Part shown: positions 1 through 7,202 of the stretch, piece after piece
How positions within the stretch are numbered: position 1 is the stretch's first letter
Layout: the number at the start of each line of letters is the position of its first letter
NCBI GenBank assembly: GCA_965222505.1
Contig: OZ244956.1
Coordinates: 2,852,001 to 2,916,000, forward strand
Length of the DNA stretch: 64,000 nt
Direction of reading: 5' to 3'
Source: G965222505 sp965222505
Lineage (GTDB): Bacteria; Bacteroidota; Rhodothermia; Rhodothermales; DATKEJ01
Notes under the pieces: model-generated
What the model saw: only the letters and a program-made list of their open reading frames with translations
Database searches by the model: none
What the model was told of the DNA's origin: nothing
Program-made: the position numbers and the translations under genes

Positions 1-380
1 TACATATGGCCTCCGATCTGACGTTGGTACGTGCCGATGCCCCGGCGCTGCAATCGGCCATCGAAAACCTGATCCACAATGCGGTCAAATACAGCGTGGG
101 TTCCGGGCGCATCATTGTTCGGGCCGAACGGGTCGGAAAGGAGGTGCATATCAGTGTACAGGATTTTGGGATGGGGATTGGGCCGGACGAGCAGCCTCGT
201 TTGTTCGAGCCATTTTATCGCGCTCCGGCTGTTGTAGAAGCCCAGATGGAGGGCAGCGGGATCGGGCTCAGTTTGGTTCGGCACGTGATGGAGGCGCACC
301 ACGGGCGTGTATCCGTTCAAAGCGCACCGGGTGAGGGCAGCACATTTACCCTTCATCTACCCATTCTGGAGGACGCATGA
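1..380 (+). CDS. Sensor histidine kinase, C-terminal fragment (cut by window edge)
   Basis: This is the ATP-binding (HATPase_c) end of a membrane sensor kinase whose N-terminus lies before the window. The frame is open from the first bases, so the ATG at 6 is internal. Visible are the N box (LIHNAVKYS), the G1 box (DFGMGIG), the F box (LFEPFYR) and the G2 box (GSGIGLSLV). The H box lies outside. The stop overlaps the start of the next gene as ATGA (377-380), so kinase and regulator are translationally coupled. The C-terminus closely resembles that of the kinase at 20296-22062, which suggests a paralogous two-component system. The signal sensed cannot be told. Confidence 0.93.
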   Translation, partial: HMASDLTLVRADAPALQSAIENLIHNAVKYSVGSGRIIVRAERVGKEVHISVQDFGMGIGPDEQPRLFEPFYRAPAVVEAQMEGSGIGLSLVRHVMEAHHGRVSVQSAPGEGSTFTLHLPILEDA

Positions 381-1066
381 GCCATCGGGTACTGCTGGTT
401 GAAGACGAAGCCGGTCTCGTGCTGATGCTCACGGACCGTCTCAAGCGTGAAGGGTTCGTCGTCGAGGATGCCCGCGATGGAGCCGAAGGACTTGCAAAGG
501 CCAAATCCGGTTCGTTCAATGTGATCCTGCTGGATGTGATGTTGCCCCGCAAGAATGGCTTCGACGTGTGCCGGGACCTCCGCCAGCATGGCATCCACAC
601 CCCCATCATCATGCTCACGGCACGCGGCCAGACCATCGACAAGGTGCTGGGTCTAAAGTTGGGCGCTGACGACTACCTCACCAAACCCTTCGAAATGGCT
701 GAACTCCTGGCCCGTATTGAGGCTGTGCTGCGGCGTTTTGCCACGCAGGGCGGGTATGCCGGGGGCGAGGTGTACCAGTTCGGCGATGTACGGGTGGACC
801 TCCGCCGCGCCGAACTATACCGCAATGGGGAAACCGTGGAGCTTTCGGCGCGAGAGTTTCACTTGCTGCGGTATTTCATCGGGCATCCGGGAGATGTGCT
901 CAGCCGGGATGAACTCCTGAACGAAGTCTGGGGCTACGATGCCATTCCCACCACCCGCACCGTCGATGTCCACGTGGCCGCCCTTCGCCAAAAGGTCGAA
1001 GCCAATCCCCGTCACCCCCGCCACATCCTCACGATCCACGGCATGGGGTACAAGTTTATACCTTAA
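377..1066 (+). CDS. OmpR/PhoB-family response regulator
   Basis: A 229-residue two-component regulator. The receiver domain (about 1-120) has acidic residues E9/D10, phospho-acceptor D53 in LLDVMLP, T81 in LTARG and K103 in TKPF. A C-terminal winged-helix DNA-binding domain follows (about 130-229, ending in YKFIP). It is phosphorylated by the upstream kinase, whose stop codon it overlaps. It closely resembles the regulator at 19600-20289 (shared EDE-GLVL-LTDRL and LLDVMLP-KNGFD-CRDLR segments), so the two arose by duplication. The stop at 1064-1066 is followed directly by an inverted heptamer repeat. The target genes are unknown. Confidence 0.95.
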   Translation: MSHRVLLVEDEAGLVLMLTDRLKREGFVVEDARDGAEGLAKAKSGSFNVILLDVMLPRKNGFDVCRDLRQHGIHTPIIMLTARGQTIDKVLGLKLGADDYLTKPFEMAELLARIEAVLRRFATQGGYAGGEVYQFGDVRVDLRRAELYRNGETVELSAREFHLLRYFIGHPGDVLSRDELLNEVWGYDAIPTTRTVDVHVAALRQKVEANPRHPRHILTIHGMGYKFIP

Positions 1067-1264
1067 GTGCGGAGTGCGACTTGGTTGATTTCCTTCCCGC
1101 TCACGCAGTCGATATACATCCCTGACCAACGCCCGTGCTTTTTGCCAGGCAACCATGTCCTCAAATCGTCTCACAATAGTAGGGTCTAAGTTATTGAAAG
1201 ATGCTACCTAATAGACCCTCAAGTCTTCAGTTCCATAACATTCGCACTCCGCACCCCGCACTCC
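1067..1264. repeat. Inverted heptamer repeat of the GCACTCC family (locus A)
   Basis: The left arm (1067-1080, gtgcggagtgcgac) starts on the first base after the regulator stop. The right arm (1241-1264) carries gcactcc, gcacccc and gcactcc in 7-bp register and ends on the base before the stop codon of the opposing gene. The arms match at 13 of 14 positions. They enclose about 160 bp holding a four-helix-bundle gene remnant and an 8-bp inverted repeat (1181-1188 and 1212-1219). The same family occurs at 8541 and 58601. Confidence 0.8.
1081..1174 (-). pseudogene. Remnant of a four-helix-bundle (23S rRNA intervening-sequence-type) protein gene
   Basis: Reading from a GTG at 1174, the peptide begins MRRFEDMVAWQKARALV and continues through VYRL. 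This is the hallmark N-terminus of the solitary four-helix-bundle family related to the intervening-sequence protein and to Avd. Intact members are roughly 115-130 residues. Here the similarity stops after about 30 residues and the frame runs into the repeat arm, so most of the gene is deleted. An upstream 8-bp inverted repeat may belong to its old regulatory region. It is not expected to be functional. Confidence 0.6.
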
Positions 1265-2755
1265 CTACCGCCGTGATAACCGAATGCCAAAAACGACCAT
1301 CCCGGCAACCAGCCCCACGATCAGCAATACCATGAGTAGCGTGCCCCACACGTTTGTGGGTTGTTCGATGGAGATCGTGATGACCTTGTCCGGCCCCCGG
1401 ATCGGCTGTTCGTCCGAGAGGGCCGAGGTCTGAAGCCGCACCTCGTACTTGCCGACCGAGACCTCCGGGGGTGGGGTCACTTGAAGCGTGACGGTTTCCT
1501 CGCCGTTGATATTTAACACCGGTACGACCTCTGGGTTCAAGGCATCCTGCCAGTTCAGGGGGAGGTCGGTTTCGATGCGGATCTGATCCAGCCGCCGGGA
1601 GCCTTCATTGAGCAGGTCGAAGGAGAACGTGACGGTCTCGCCGGGTTGGATCGTGTGGAACAACTGCTGCACCCGTACCTGAATCTCGCCGACGCCTCGC
1701 GGCACCAGTTCCAGGCGGGCATAGCCCACGTTCAGGGCCTCGATTTCGGTGGTGGAGAGGGTCCGTTCCTGCAAGGATCCGATTTCATCGACCCGTTCCC
1801 GGGGGACGGCCAGGGCATAAAAGGCCATCGGCTGATCCATGTCGACCTGTACGGTGGGGCGTTCCGGCAGAAAGACACGGAGGGCAGCCTGCCGGGTATT
1901 GATGCCTTCGGTAAATTGAAACTGGTTGAGCCGGTTGCCCGAGGCCGGGTCCAGAAAATAACTGCTCACTTCGGACGGCAGGTTGACCACCTCCAGTTTG
2001 AACGTGTTGGACTCCCCGCTAAAAAGCTCCAGGTTCAACGGATAATCCGTCGAACTGCCCAGTTCCACCTCTTGCGAAAACTGCACAGCCTCGATGGCGG
2101 CCCGGTTGACGCTGGCATCCTTCTGCAAAAATATCTTGCGGCGTTGTTCGGTACCGCTGCCGTAGATCAGGTTGACCGATACGGCATCCAGGTCCTGCAA
2201 CATCCCGAAGTCTATCGTTACCGGCTTTCCGAATTGCAGCCGATCCACCTTGCGCTCATAGGGCTGACTGATGATGGCTCCTTCGTCGTTGAGCAGGGAG
2301 ATGTACAGGTTGGTCACCACATCCGGCTGAAGCGACCGAAACAGTTCATCCTCAATGCCGATCAGTTTTTGAAATTCTTCGCCGCCGCCTGAAGCGTTTT
2401 CCAGCGTTACACGCACCCGCTTTCGGCCTTGGGTGGATTGATACTTGACGGCTTGAGAGACCACCACATATTGCTGCTCAAACAATACAGCCAGCAACGA
2501 TTGCTGGTAGTTGACCTCGGCATCTGAAAAATCACGACGGCTCTTTTCCAGCGTTTGGGCCGAGATGAGTTGTTTCTCGAACAGTTGTTCCTGGCGTTCA
2601 TGCTCGGCCCGGGCCGCGTCGAAGGCTTCCTTGGCCCGTTTGAGGCCGAGGAGCCGGTATTGGTCGTCCCGCTGATTGAAATAACTGCCGGACTGTGCCG
2701 TGGCTATACCCACGTCAAAGCTGAAGAGGCCACTTATCAGGGCGAGGAACAACAC
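1265..2755 (-). CDS. Secreted or membrane-anchored protein with coiled-coil hairpin and NEW3-like domain
   Basis: The product has a hydrophobic signal segment ending near ATAQ, then a charged coiled coil containing LFEKQLISAQTLEKSRRDF. That wording resembles the hairpin of HlyD/MacA adaptor proteins. A long beta-rich middle follows, then a region like the NEW3 (NPCBM-associated) domain, one C-terminal membrane helix (WGTLLMVLLIVGLVAGMVVF) and a basic tail. Most of the protein is therefore probably extracytoplasmic. The frame is open back to an ATG at 2866, but those first 37 codons read through a dispersed repeat, so I prefer the in-frame GTG at 2755. The start is uncertain, and the exact function is unknown. 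Confidence 0.7.
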   Translation of the reverse strand: MLFLALISGLFSFDVGIATAQSGSYFNQRDDQYRLLGLKRAKEAFDAARAEHERQEQLFEKQLISAQTLEKSRRDFSDAEVNYQQSLLAVLFEQQYVVVSQAVKYQSTQGRKRVRVTLENASGGGEEFQKLIGIEDELFRSLQPDVVTNLYISLLNDEGAIISQPYERKVDRLQFGKPVTIDFGMLQDLDAVSVNLIYGSGTEQRRKIFLQKDASVNRAAIEAVQFSQEVELGSSTDYPLNLELFSGESNTFKLEVVNLPSEVSSYFLDPASGNRLNQFQFTEGINTRQAALRVFLPERPTVQVDMDQPMAFYALAVPRERVDEIGSLQERTLSTTEIEALNVGYARLELVPRGVGEIQVRVQQLFHTIQPGETVTFSFDLLNEGSRRLDQIRIETDLPLNWQDALNPEVVPVLNINGEETVTLQVTPPPEVSVGKYEVRLQTSALSDEQPIRGPDKVITISIEQPTNVWGTLLMVLLIVGLVAGMVVFGIRLSRR

Positions 2756-2775
2756 CCAGGGCCGTACGCAGCCGG

Positions 2776-2850
2776 GGTTCGCGATGACATATGGAGAGGG
2801 CGCGTCGTTCCTTCGTGTCACGGCTTTGCCGCTGCTCGCGATGACATTCT
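2776..2850. repeat. Dispersed TCGCGATGACAT-type repeat
   Basis: Two direct copies of tcgcgatgacat (2780-2791 and 2837-2848) flank about 45 bp. The sequence resembles the GTCATTGCGAG-type intergenic repeats found in many bacterial genomes. It overlaps the frame upstream of the NEW3-like gene and may supply a false start codon there. A related but weaker sequence is seen around 9862-9976. Confidence 0.45.
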
Positions 2851-2866
2851 GTGGGCCTGGTGCCAT

Positions 2867-3454
2867 GTTTTCTAAACCAATTCGGGATCATAAAAGAAGT
2901 GCGAGCAAGTTCGCAACCTCGGCTGGAGCAAGGGTTAGCGGCATGAAAAAGGATTGTAAGAAATGTAAAATGTGTGCTACGCACGCGAGGTTGAGAGGCA
3001 AAGAAGGGAAACAAAAATACCCAGCAGTTTACGGTTGGGGCTGCGCCCCGGACGGTTCAGACCTTCAGATCTACAGATGGTCCGTATGTCCGTGACCGGG
3101 GGCAGATCCGCGTCGGCTAATGGACCAAGAGGGAGCCGGCGGATGAAACGTAGAAGGGCAATGTTTCTGGGGAAAGCGATCCGTCGGCTCTCTCAATGAT
3201 TTTGAACGTATGCAAATACTTTTTCGAGACCTCCGGGCGTTTGGAACTTAAAAAGTTATGTGACGCCGTCTTGGCCCATTCGACCTGGTCGAATTGCACA
3301 ACATGAACGACAAGCGGCGTAACATCAGTTAAAAACGTACCCAATGGGCATGGCCGGTATGTGCTGAAGGTGGAGCGAGCACAGTAGGGACGAATGGTGA
3401 AGGGGAATCGGCCATGCCCTATTTTTTGATGGACGTACCGGCCCAGGGTGGTCC
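2867..3454. other. Repeat-rich intergenic region
   Basis: I see no convincing gene here. The region holds a 15-bp inverted repeat with two mismatches (3129-3143 and 3179-3193), copy 1 of the 70-bp dispersed repeat (3260-3330), and a perfect 11-bp inverted repeat gggcatggccg (3346-3356 and 3409-3419). A 50-codon frame from 2943, rich in Lys and Cys near its start (KKDCKKCKMC), could encode a small protein. It has no supporting context, so it is not called. Confidence 0.5.
3260..3330 (+). repeat. 70-bp dispersed repeat, copy 1
   Basis: One of three copies in this window; the others are at 19500-19570 and, inverted, at 43886-43957. The shared core runs from ccgtcttggcc to gcggcgtaacatcag. The other two copies contain an internal cttgtcg/cgacaag-type stem that is less perfect here. 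No coding role is evident. All three lie in intergenic DNA. Confidence 0.75.
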
Positions 3455-4171
3455 TCACGGCACCTGCGAGGACTGGCCGTTAGAGACCAACCACACATTG
3501 AGGAAATCAAACGCCGTCACATCTCCCGTGAAATTGAAGTCGCCCTTGTGATATCCCGCTGGTCCCCCGTTCTGTGGGAGCCACACGTTGAGGAAATCAA
3601 ACGCGGTCACCGACCGAATCGTTGTTGTCGCCATCGCCCCCCCAGAGGCCGAAGACGCCGCCGCCGAGGTCAAGCTGGGCACTGGTGCCGTAGGCGCTGC
3701 CGTCGGTGAAATCGTAGCCAGCAAAGCCGGAGGCAAAGACCTGTGCGGCATCCGTCATCACGGAGAGGCTGTTGCGGTGAAAGACGGCAATGTAGTAGGC
3801 ACCGTCCGGGAGGCTGGGGAAGGTGAGCGCACTGGCACCGTCGGTATGGCTGACAATCTGGCCGTCATTGAGGATGAGTGCGGCCTTGGCATCGACGATG
3901 CTGCCGGGGGTGGGCGCGTCGCTGCTGCAGACCTGCACGTAGACCCAGTCGACGACGTTCGGGTGGGCGGTGAAGAAGCCGGCGGGGACGGAAGCGTCGC
4001 AGCTTCCGGTGTAGGTCCAGGGTGTACCGCTGTAGGGTTGGGTGAGGGCGTGGGCGTTGAGGTAGCCGCCGCTGTTGAGGTCGGTTTTCATCAGGCCGGG
4101 GCCTGTGTCGTAGGCCCCGGCCAGGACGGCCTTGAGGCTCTTGGTATCAGGCTCAGGGTAAGGCAGTACCT
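3455..4171 (-). pseudogene. Decayed C-terminal module of an EF-hand (dockerin-like) surface protein
   Basis: The reading frame starts abruptly (PDTKSLKAVLAGAYDTGPGL, just after an in-frame stop) and lacks any N-terminus. It matches the C-terminal module of the proteins at 16952 and 59027: VVDWVYVQV, YYIAVFHRNSLSVMT, GVFGLWGGDGD. A tandem duplication of a 4-bp unit (accgaccg on the + strand, 3609-3616) shifts the frame inside the first EF-hand loop. After the shift the expected TAFDFLNVWLPQNGG and a second loop (DFNFTGDVTAFD) continue to a stop at 3455. With both a 5' truncation and a frameshift it is almost certainly a dead remnant of a larger secreted protein. Confidence 0.85.
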
Positions 4172-4191
4172 ACCGAGATTTAGCGCATCGG

Positions 4192-5277
4192 TCAGTCGAT
4201 GACGTGCAAGAGTCGATTGAGGCGGGGGCGGTTGCTCTCCTGGTTCCAGGAGAAGAAGGTCAATACCGCCTTGCCCATCACATGGTCGGCCGGGACGTAC
4301 CCCCAGAATCGGCTGTCCAGGGAGTTGTCCCGGTTGTCCCCCATCATGAAGTAGTAATCCTGGGTGAAGGTATACGTTGTGGCCGGTTGGCCGTCGATTT
4401 GGAATGTGTTCGGCCCGGTCCGTGTGGCCATGTGGCCTTCGTGCCGGGTGATGAACTCGGCATAGGCGGCCCAGTTTTCATCCGTCAGGGTGACGGTTTG
4501 GCCTTGTTGTGGGATGTGCAGTGGGCCGTACTGATCCCGGTTGAAGGGCTGGTTGGCCGGGAAGATGTCTTCACCCGCGCCGGGTGGGTAGGCATAGGGT
4601 TTAGCCTCGGCCACGTAGGGCAAGGCAGCGACGACATCAATGGTGGCCTGATCGGTTTCCCGCACCAGGAACTGCCCCGGATTGGCCGTGCGCATGATCT
4701 GATCCATGCCCAACTCCCGGAGTTTCCCGAAGGGCAGGGGTACGCCCGGGTGGGTGGTGATGAGCCAGTCGTTGAGGCGAATACCGCCCGGCATCTGCCA
4801 CGCCTTACCGTTGATGAACACCTCCTTGTCCCGCAGTTCCAACGTGTCCCCCGGCAAGCCGATGGCCCGTTTGAGGTAGGGCTGCCGTTTGTCCAGCGGC
4901 TTGTCGTCCGTCGGCAGGTGGAAGACCACCACATCGCCCCGGTAGACCTGGGAGAGGCCCGGTAGCCGCCAGTTCGGTAGCTCGAAGCCGTCCAGGTACA
5001 CATCGGTAAACGGAATGCCCAGCGTGCGGGGGGTCTGCGGCCCGTAGTGTAGCTTGGAGACAATCAGGTAATCCCCGGCCAGGACGGTACCCGCCATGGA
5101 CGGCGTGGGCACAATAAACGGCTGGAAGATGAAGGTGTGGACCGTCAGCACAAAAACCACGGCAAACACGGCCGTTTCGGCCAACTCGCGCATCCAGTGT
5201 TTTTTGGGAGCTGCGGCAGGTTGTTTGGCTTTGCGGTCGTTTTGCTTGCCTTTATGGGTGCGGGACTTCTTGGACAT
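4192..5277 (-). CDS. lepB: Signal peptidase I
   Basis: A 361-residue membrane serine protease that removes signal peptides from exported proteins. A basic cytoplasmic N-terminus is followed by one membrane anchor (about 33-51). The catalytic serine is S60 in PTPSM and the catalytic lysine K136 in YLKRAIGLPGD. The C-terminal box is MMGDNRDNSLDSRFWGYV. A long insert between the lysine box and the last box makes it larger than minimal family members, a feature common in Bacteroidota. It stands alone on this strand, with its stop about 20 bp from the EF-hand pseudogene. Confidence 0.97.
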   Translation of the reverse strand: MSKKSRTHKGKQNDRKAKQPAAAPKKHWMRELAETAVFAVVFVLTVHTFIFQPFIVPTPSMAGTVLAGDYLIVSKLHYGPQTPRTLGIPFTDVYLDGFELPNWRLPGLSQVYRGDVVVFHLPTDDKPLDKRQPYLKRAIGLPGDTLELRDKEVFINGKAWQMPGGIRLNDWLITTHPGVPLPFGKLRELGMDQIMRTANPGQFLVRETDQATIDVVAALPYVAEAKPYAYPPGAGEDIFPANQPFNRDQYGPLHIPQQGQTVTLTDENWAAYAEFITRHEGHMATRTGPNTFQIDGQPATTYTFTQDYYFMMGDNRDNSLDSRFWGYVPADHVMGKAVLTFFSWNQESNRPRLNRLLHVID

Positions 5278-5595
5278 GGTGTTTGGTTGATAAACAGGTC
5301 AATACTGAGCCATATACGCTTGGAATGATCCCATAGGTTTCATCTCCCATTAACGAACCAACACAACCCATTCTTGTGTCGTTTTCTGGTGGGATTGCCT
5401 TGGGGGTTTCCAATGGTGACACAATTGACACCTTTTCGGCGGAATGATAGGGATTGCCGGTTCGTCCAATCCATGAAAACAAAATTATATCCGTTCTTTG
5501 ATTTTTGTGTGCAAGCCTTACCCGAACGCCTCGCTCAACCTTTGCACAGCAAAATCAAAGAACCATTATTATTAGTCCCCTTAACCGAACCGATT
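5278..5595. other. Divergent intergenic region between lepB and the Spy-like genes
   Basis: It should hold the promoters of both lepB and the Spy-like gene. The visible structure is a long imperfect inverted repeat: gttctttgattttt (5493-5506, then tgtgcaag) against its complement at 5540-5563, with a loop of about 25 bp. It lies just upstream of the Spy-like gene, so a leader hairpin or operator is possible. I see nothing else. Confidence 0.4.
5493..5563. promoter_or_regulatory. Long inverted repeat upstream of the Spy-like gene
   Basis: Two arms of about 23 bp pair with few mismatches. The shared outer segment gttctttgatttt is perfect. No T-run follows, so it is not a typical terminator. 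Its distance to the ATG at 5596 (about 33 bp) would place it in the 5' leader. The role is inferred from position only. Confidence 0.35.
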
Positions 5596-6003
5596 ATGTA
5601 CACACGAACCGCTCGATTTTTCGGCATCGCCCTGTTGGCAGCCCTGTTCCTGATGCCGGCCCTCTCGATGGCGCAACGCTTTCAGCGGCTGAGCCCGGAG
5701 GACCAACTGACACAGCAACTGGACCGCATGACGGAGCGCCTCAACCTGACCGATGAACAGGTCGCACAGGTGACGCCCATTCTGGAAGAAGCCATTGCCC
5801 AACGGCAAGCCAAACGCAAAGAACTCCAGGCCAAAGGCTTCGGCCCCGAGACCCGGCAAGCCATGCGGGCCGAAATGGATAAACTGCGGGCTGCCCAGGA
5901 CGAAAAGCTCAAGGCCATCCTGACCGAAGAACAAATGGCCGAACACGCCAAGATGCAGGAAGAACAACGCAACCGTCGCCCACGGCGCAGCCGTCGGAAT
6001 TAG
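5596..6003 (+). CDS. Spy/CpxP-like periplasmic LTxxQ protein
   Basis: A 135-residue exported protein. The start at 5596 gives a clean signal peptide (MYTRTARFFGIALLAALFLM, cleavage near SMAQ). The mature part is helical and highly charged, with two LTxxQ-type motifs (LTDEQVAQV and LTEEQMAEH) and a basic tail RRPRRSRRN. LTxxQ proteins (Spy, CpxP) are small periplasmic chaperones or stress sensors. It lies 67 bp upstream of a second LTxxQ protein, and both precede macA, so a role in envelope stress is likely. The exact client is unknown. Confidence 0.8.
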   Translation: MYTRTARFFGIALLAALFLMPALSMAQRFQRLSPEDQLTQQLDRMTERLNLTDEQVAQVTPILEEAIAQRQAKRKELQAKGFGPETRQAMRAEMDKLRAAQDEKLKAILTEEQMAEHAKMQEEQRNRRPRRSRRN

Positions 6004-6006
6004 GCG

Positions 6007-6033
6007 CCGTAGGGACATGCCTTTTCCCTACGG
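6007..6033. terminator. GTAGGG hairpin between the Spy-like genes
   Basis: A perfect 9-bp stem (ccgtaggga and tccctacgg) with a 9-base loop sits directly after the first Spy-like stop codon. No T-run follows, so it may be a processing or partial-termination structure rather than a full intrinsic terminator. Related GTAGGG hairpins occur near 3385 and 51699. Confidence 0.45.
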
Positions 6034-6070
6034 TGGGATAAATCTGTAGAAATATTAAACGAGACGAACC

Positions 6071-7102
6071 ATGAAAACCTTGAATCATATCCTCGGCGCC
6101 GGCATCCTGGTGATTGCCATGACAGTGCTGGCCGCATGTGACAGTGGTACGGCAAACGCCCAATTGCAGGACGATAGCCTGAATACCGAAGTCAATGCAC
6201 TGACACAATCTTTGAGCCTCTCTAGTGCAGCCTCCAATCAGGTCATGAACGCTTTTGCCAAACATGAAGGCAAAGACCCTGGTTACCTCTGGTATGTTGC
6301 TGCCGAACTACAAGAAAACCTGACCCCTGAACAAAAAGCCAAACTGATGGAACGGCGTAGAGGCCAACAGGGCCGCATGGGAAAAGGTCGGCGTGGCGGC
6401 CAGGGCCGTGGCATGCGTGGACAAGGCCGCATGGGGCAAGGTCGGGGCAATGGCCAGGGCTGCGCCGGACAAGGGTGCATGCGTGAGCCCCGCATGGGGG
6501 GTGAACAGGGGGCCTTCGGCATGGGTGCCGGTCCGCTGGATGAACTGTTGACCCAGGAGCAAAAAGATGCCATCACGGCCCTGCGCGGCACGTTTCGTAC
6601 CGACATGCAAGCGCTACGTGCGAAGGATAACCTCTCCGCCGAAGCCTTGCGTGCCGAAGTCAAAACCCTCCGGGTAGCCCTGCGTAATGACATTCAGGCA
6701 CTCCTGACCGATGAACAGAAAGCCGAGCTCCAGGCACAGCGCGAAGAAAAAGCCGCCGAACGGCAAGCCCGCATCGAAGCTGACCGGGCCGTAGCCGCCG
6801 AAGTCCTCGGCCTCACGGCAGAGCAGCATACGGGCCTCGAAGCCCTGCGGAATACGCACTACGCCACCCGCAACATGGTGCGTGAAAAAATCCGGAATGG
6901 GGAGACCATCGACCGGGATGCGATGCAAGCCCAACGCGAAGCCCATCAGTCCGCCCTCGCGAATATTCTGGACGAACGCCAACTGGAAATCGTCCAGATC
7001 CACCGCGCCCTGACGGCAAAAATGGGCCGTGGCATGCGGGATGGTCGCGGCATGGGTGGCGGTAAAGGCATGCGGGGCCGGTTCGGCCCGCGTCGGGGTT
7101 AA
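6071..7102 (+). CDS. LTxxQ-repeat lipoprotein with Gly/Arg/Met-rich linker
   Basis: A 343-residue predicted lipoprotein. Its signal peptide ends in the lipobox VLAAC, followed by DSG. Several LTxxQ-type motifs follow (LTPEQKAKL, LTQEQKDAI, LTDEQKAEL, LTAEQHTGL) in Glu/Arg-rich helices. The region around residues 95-155 is low-complexity GRGMRGQGRMGQGRG-like sequence containing two cysteines, and the C-terminus is again Gly/Met/Arg-rich. This suggests two or more Spy-like units joined by a flexible cationic linker, perhaps binding metal or unfolded protein in the periplasm. It follows the smaller Spy-like gene and precedes macA. Confidence 0.7.
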   Translation: MKTLNHILGAGILVIAMTVLAACDSGTANAQLQDDSLNTEVNALTQSLSLSSAASNQVMNAFAKHEGKDPGYLWYVAAELQENLTPEQKAKLMERRRGQQGRMGKGRRGGQGRGMRGQGRMGQGRGNGQGCAGQGCMREPRMGGEQGAFGMGAGPLDELLTQEQKDAITALRGTFRTDMQALRAKDNLSAEALRAEVKTLRVALRNDIQALLTDEQKAELQAQREEKAAERQARIEADRAVAAEVLGLTAEQHTGLEALRNTHYATRNMVREKIRNGETIDRDAMQAQREAHQSALANILDERQLEIVQIHRALTAKMGRGMRDGRGMGGGKGMRGRFGPRRG

Positions 7103-7202
7103 CCCTTGTCCTCCTGAAGTTCCTTATCTTTCCCCGGAGCGTGTGTTACGCGCTCCGGATTTGTTTTACCTCTCCCATTGTGGGTACACACCAGCGCACA
7201 TT

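Noticed and set aside
815..1174. A 119-codon minus-strand frame treated as a full gene
   Set aside because: Only the first 30 or so residues resemble the four-helix-bundle family. The rest runs through the repeat arm and antisense to the response regulator, so it is called a remnant only.
2943..3095. A 50-codon Lys/Cys-rich frame (MKKDCKKCKMC)
   Set aside because: Possible metal-binding small protein, but it has no ribosome site, neighbours or family support.
3117..3458. A 113-codon minus-strand frame between the repeats
   Set aside because: It is made of translated repeats (palindromes and the 70-bp element) and shows no protein-like conservation.
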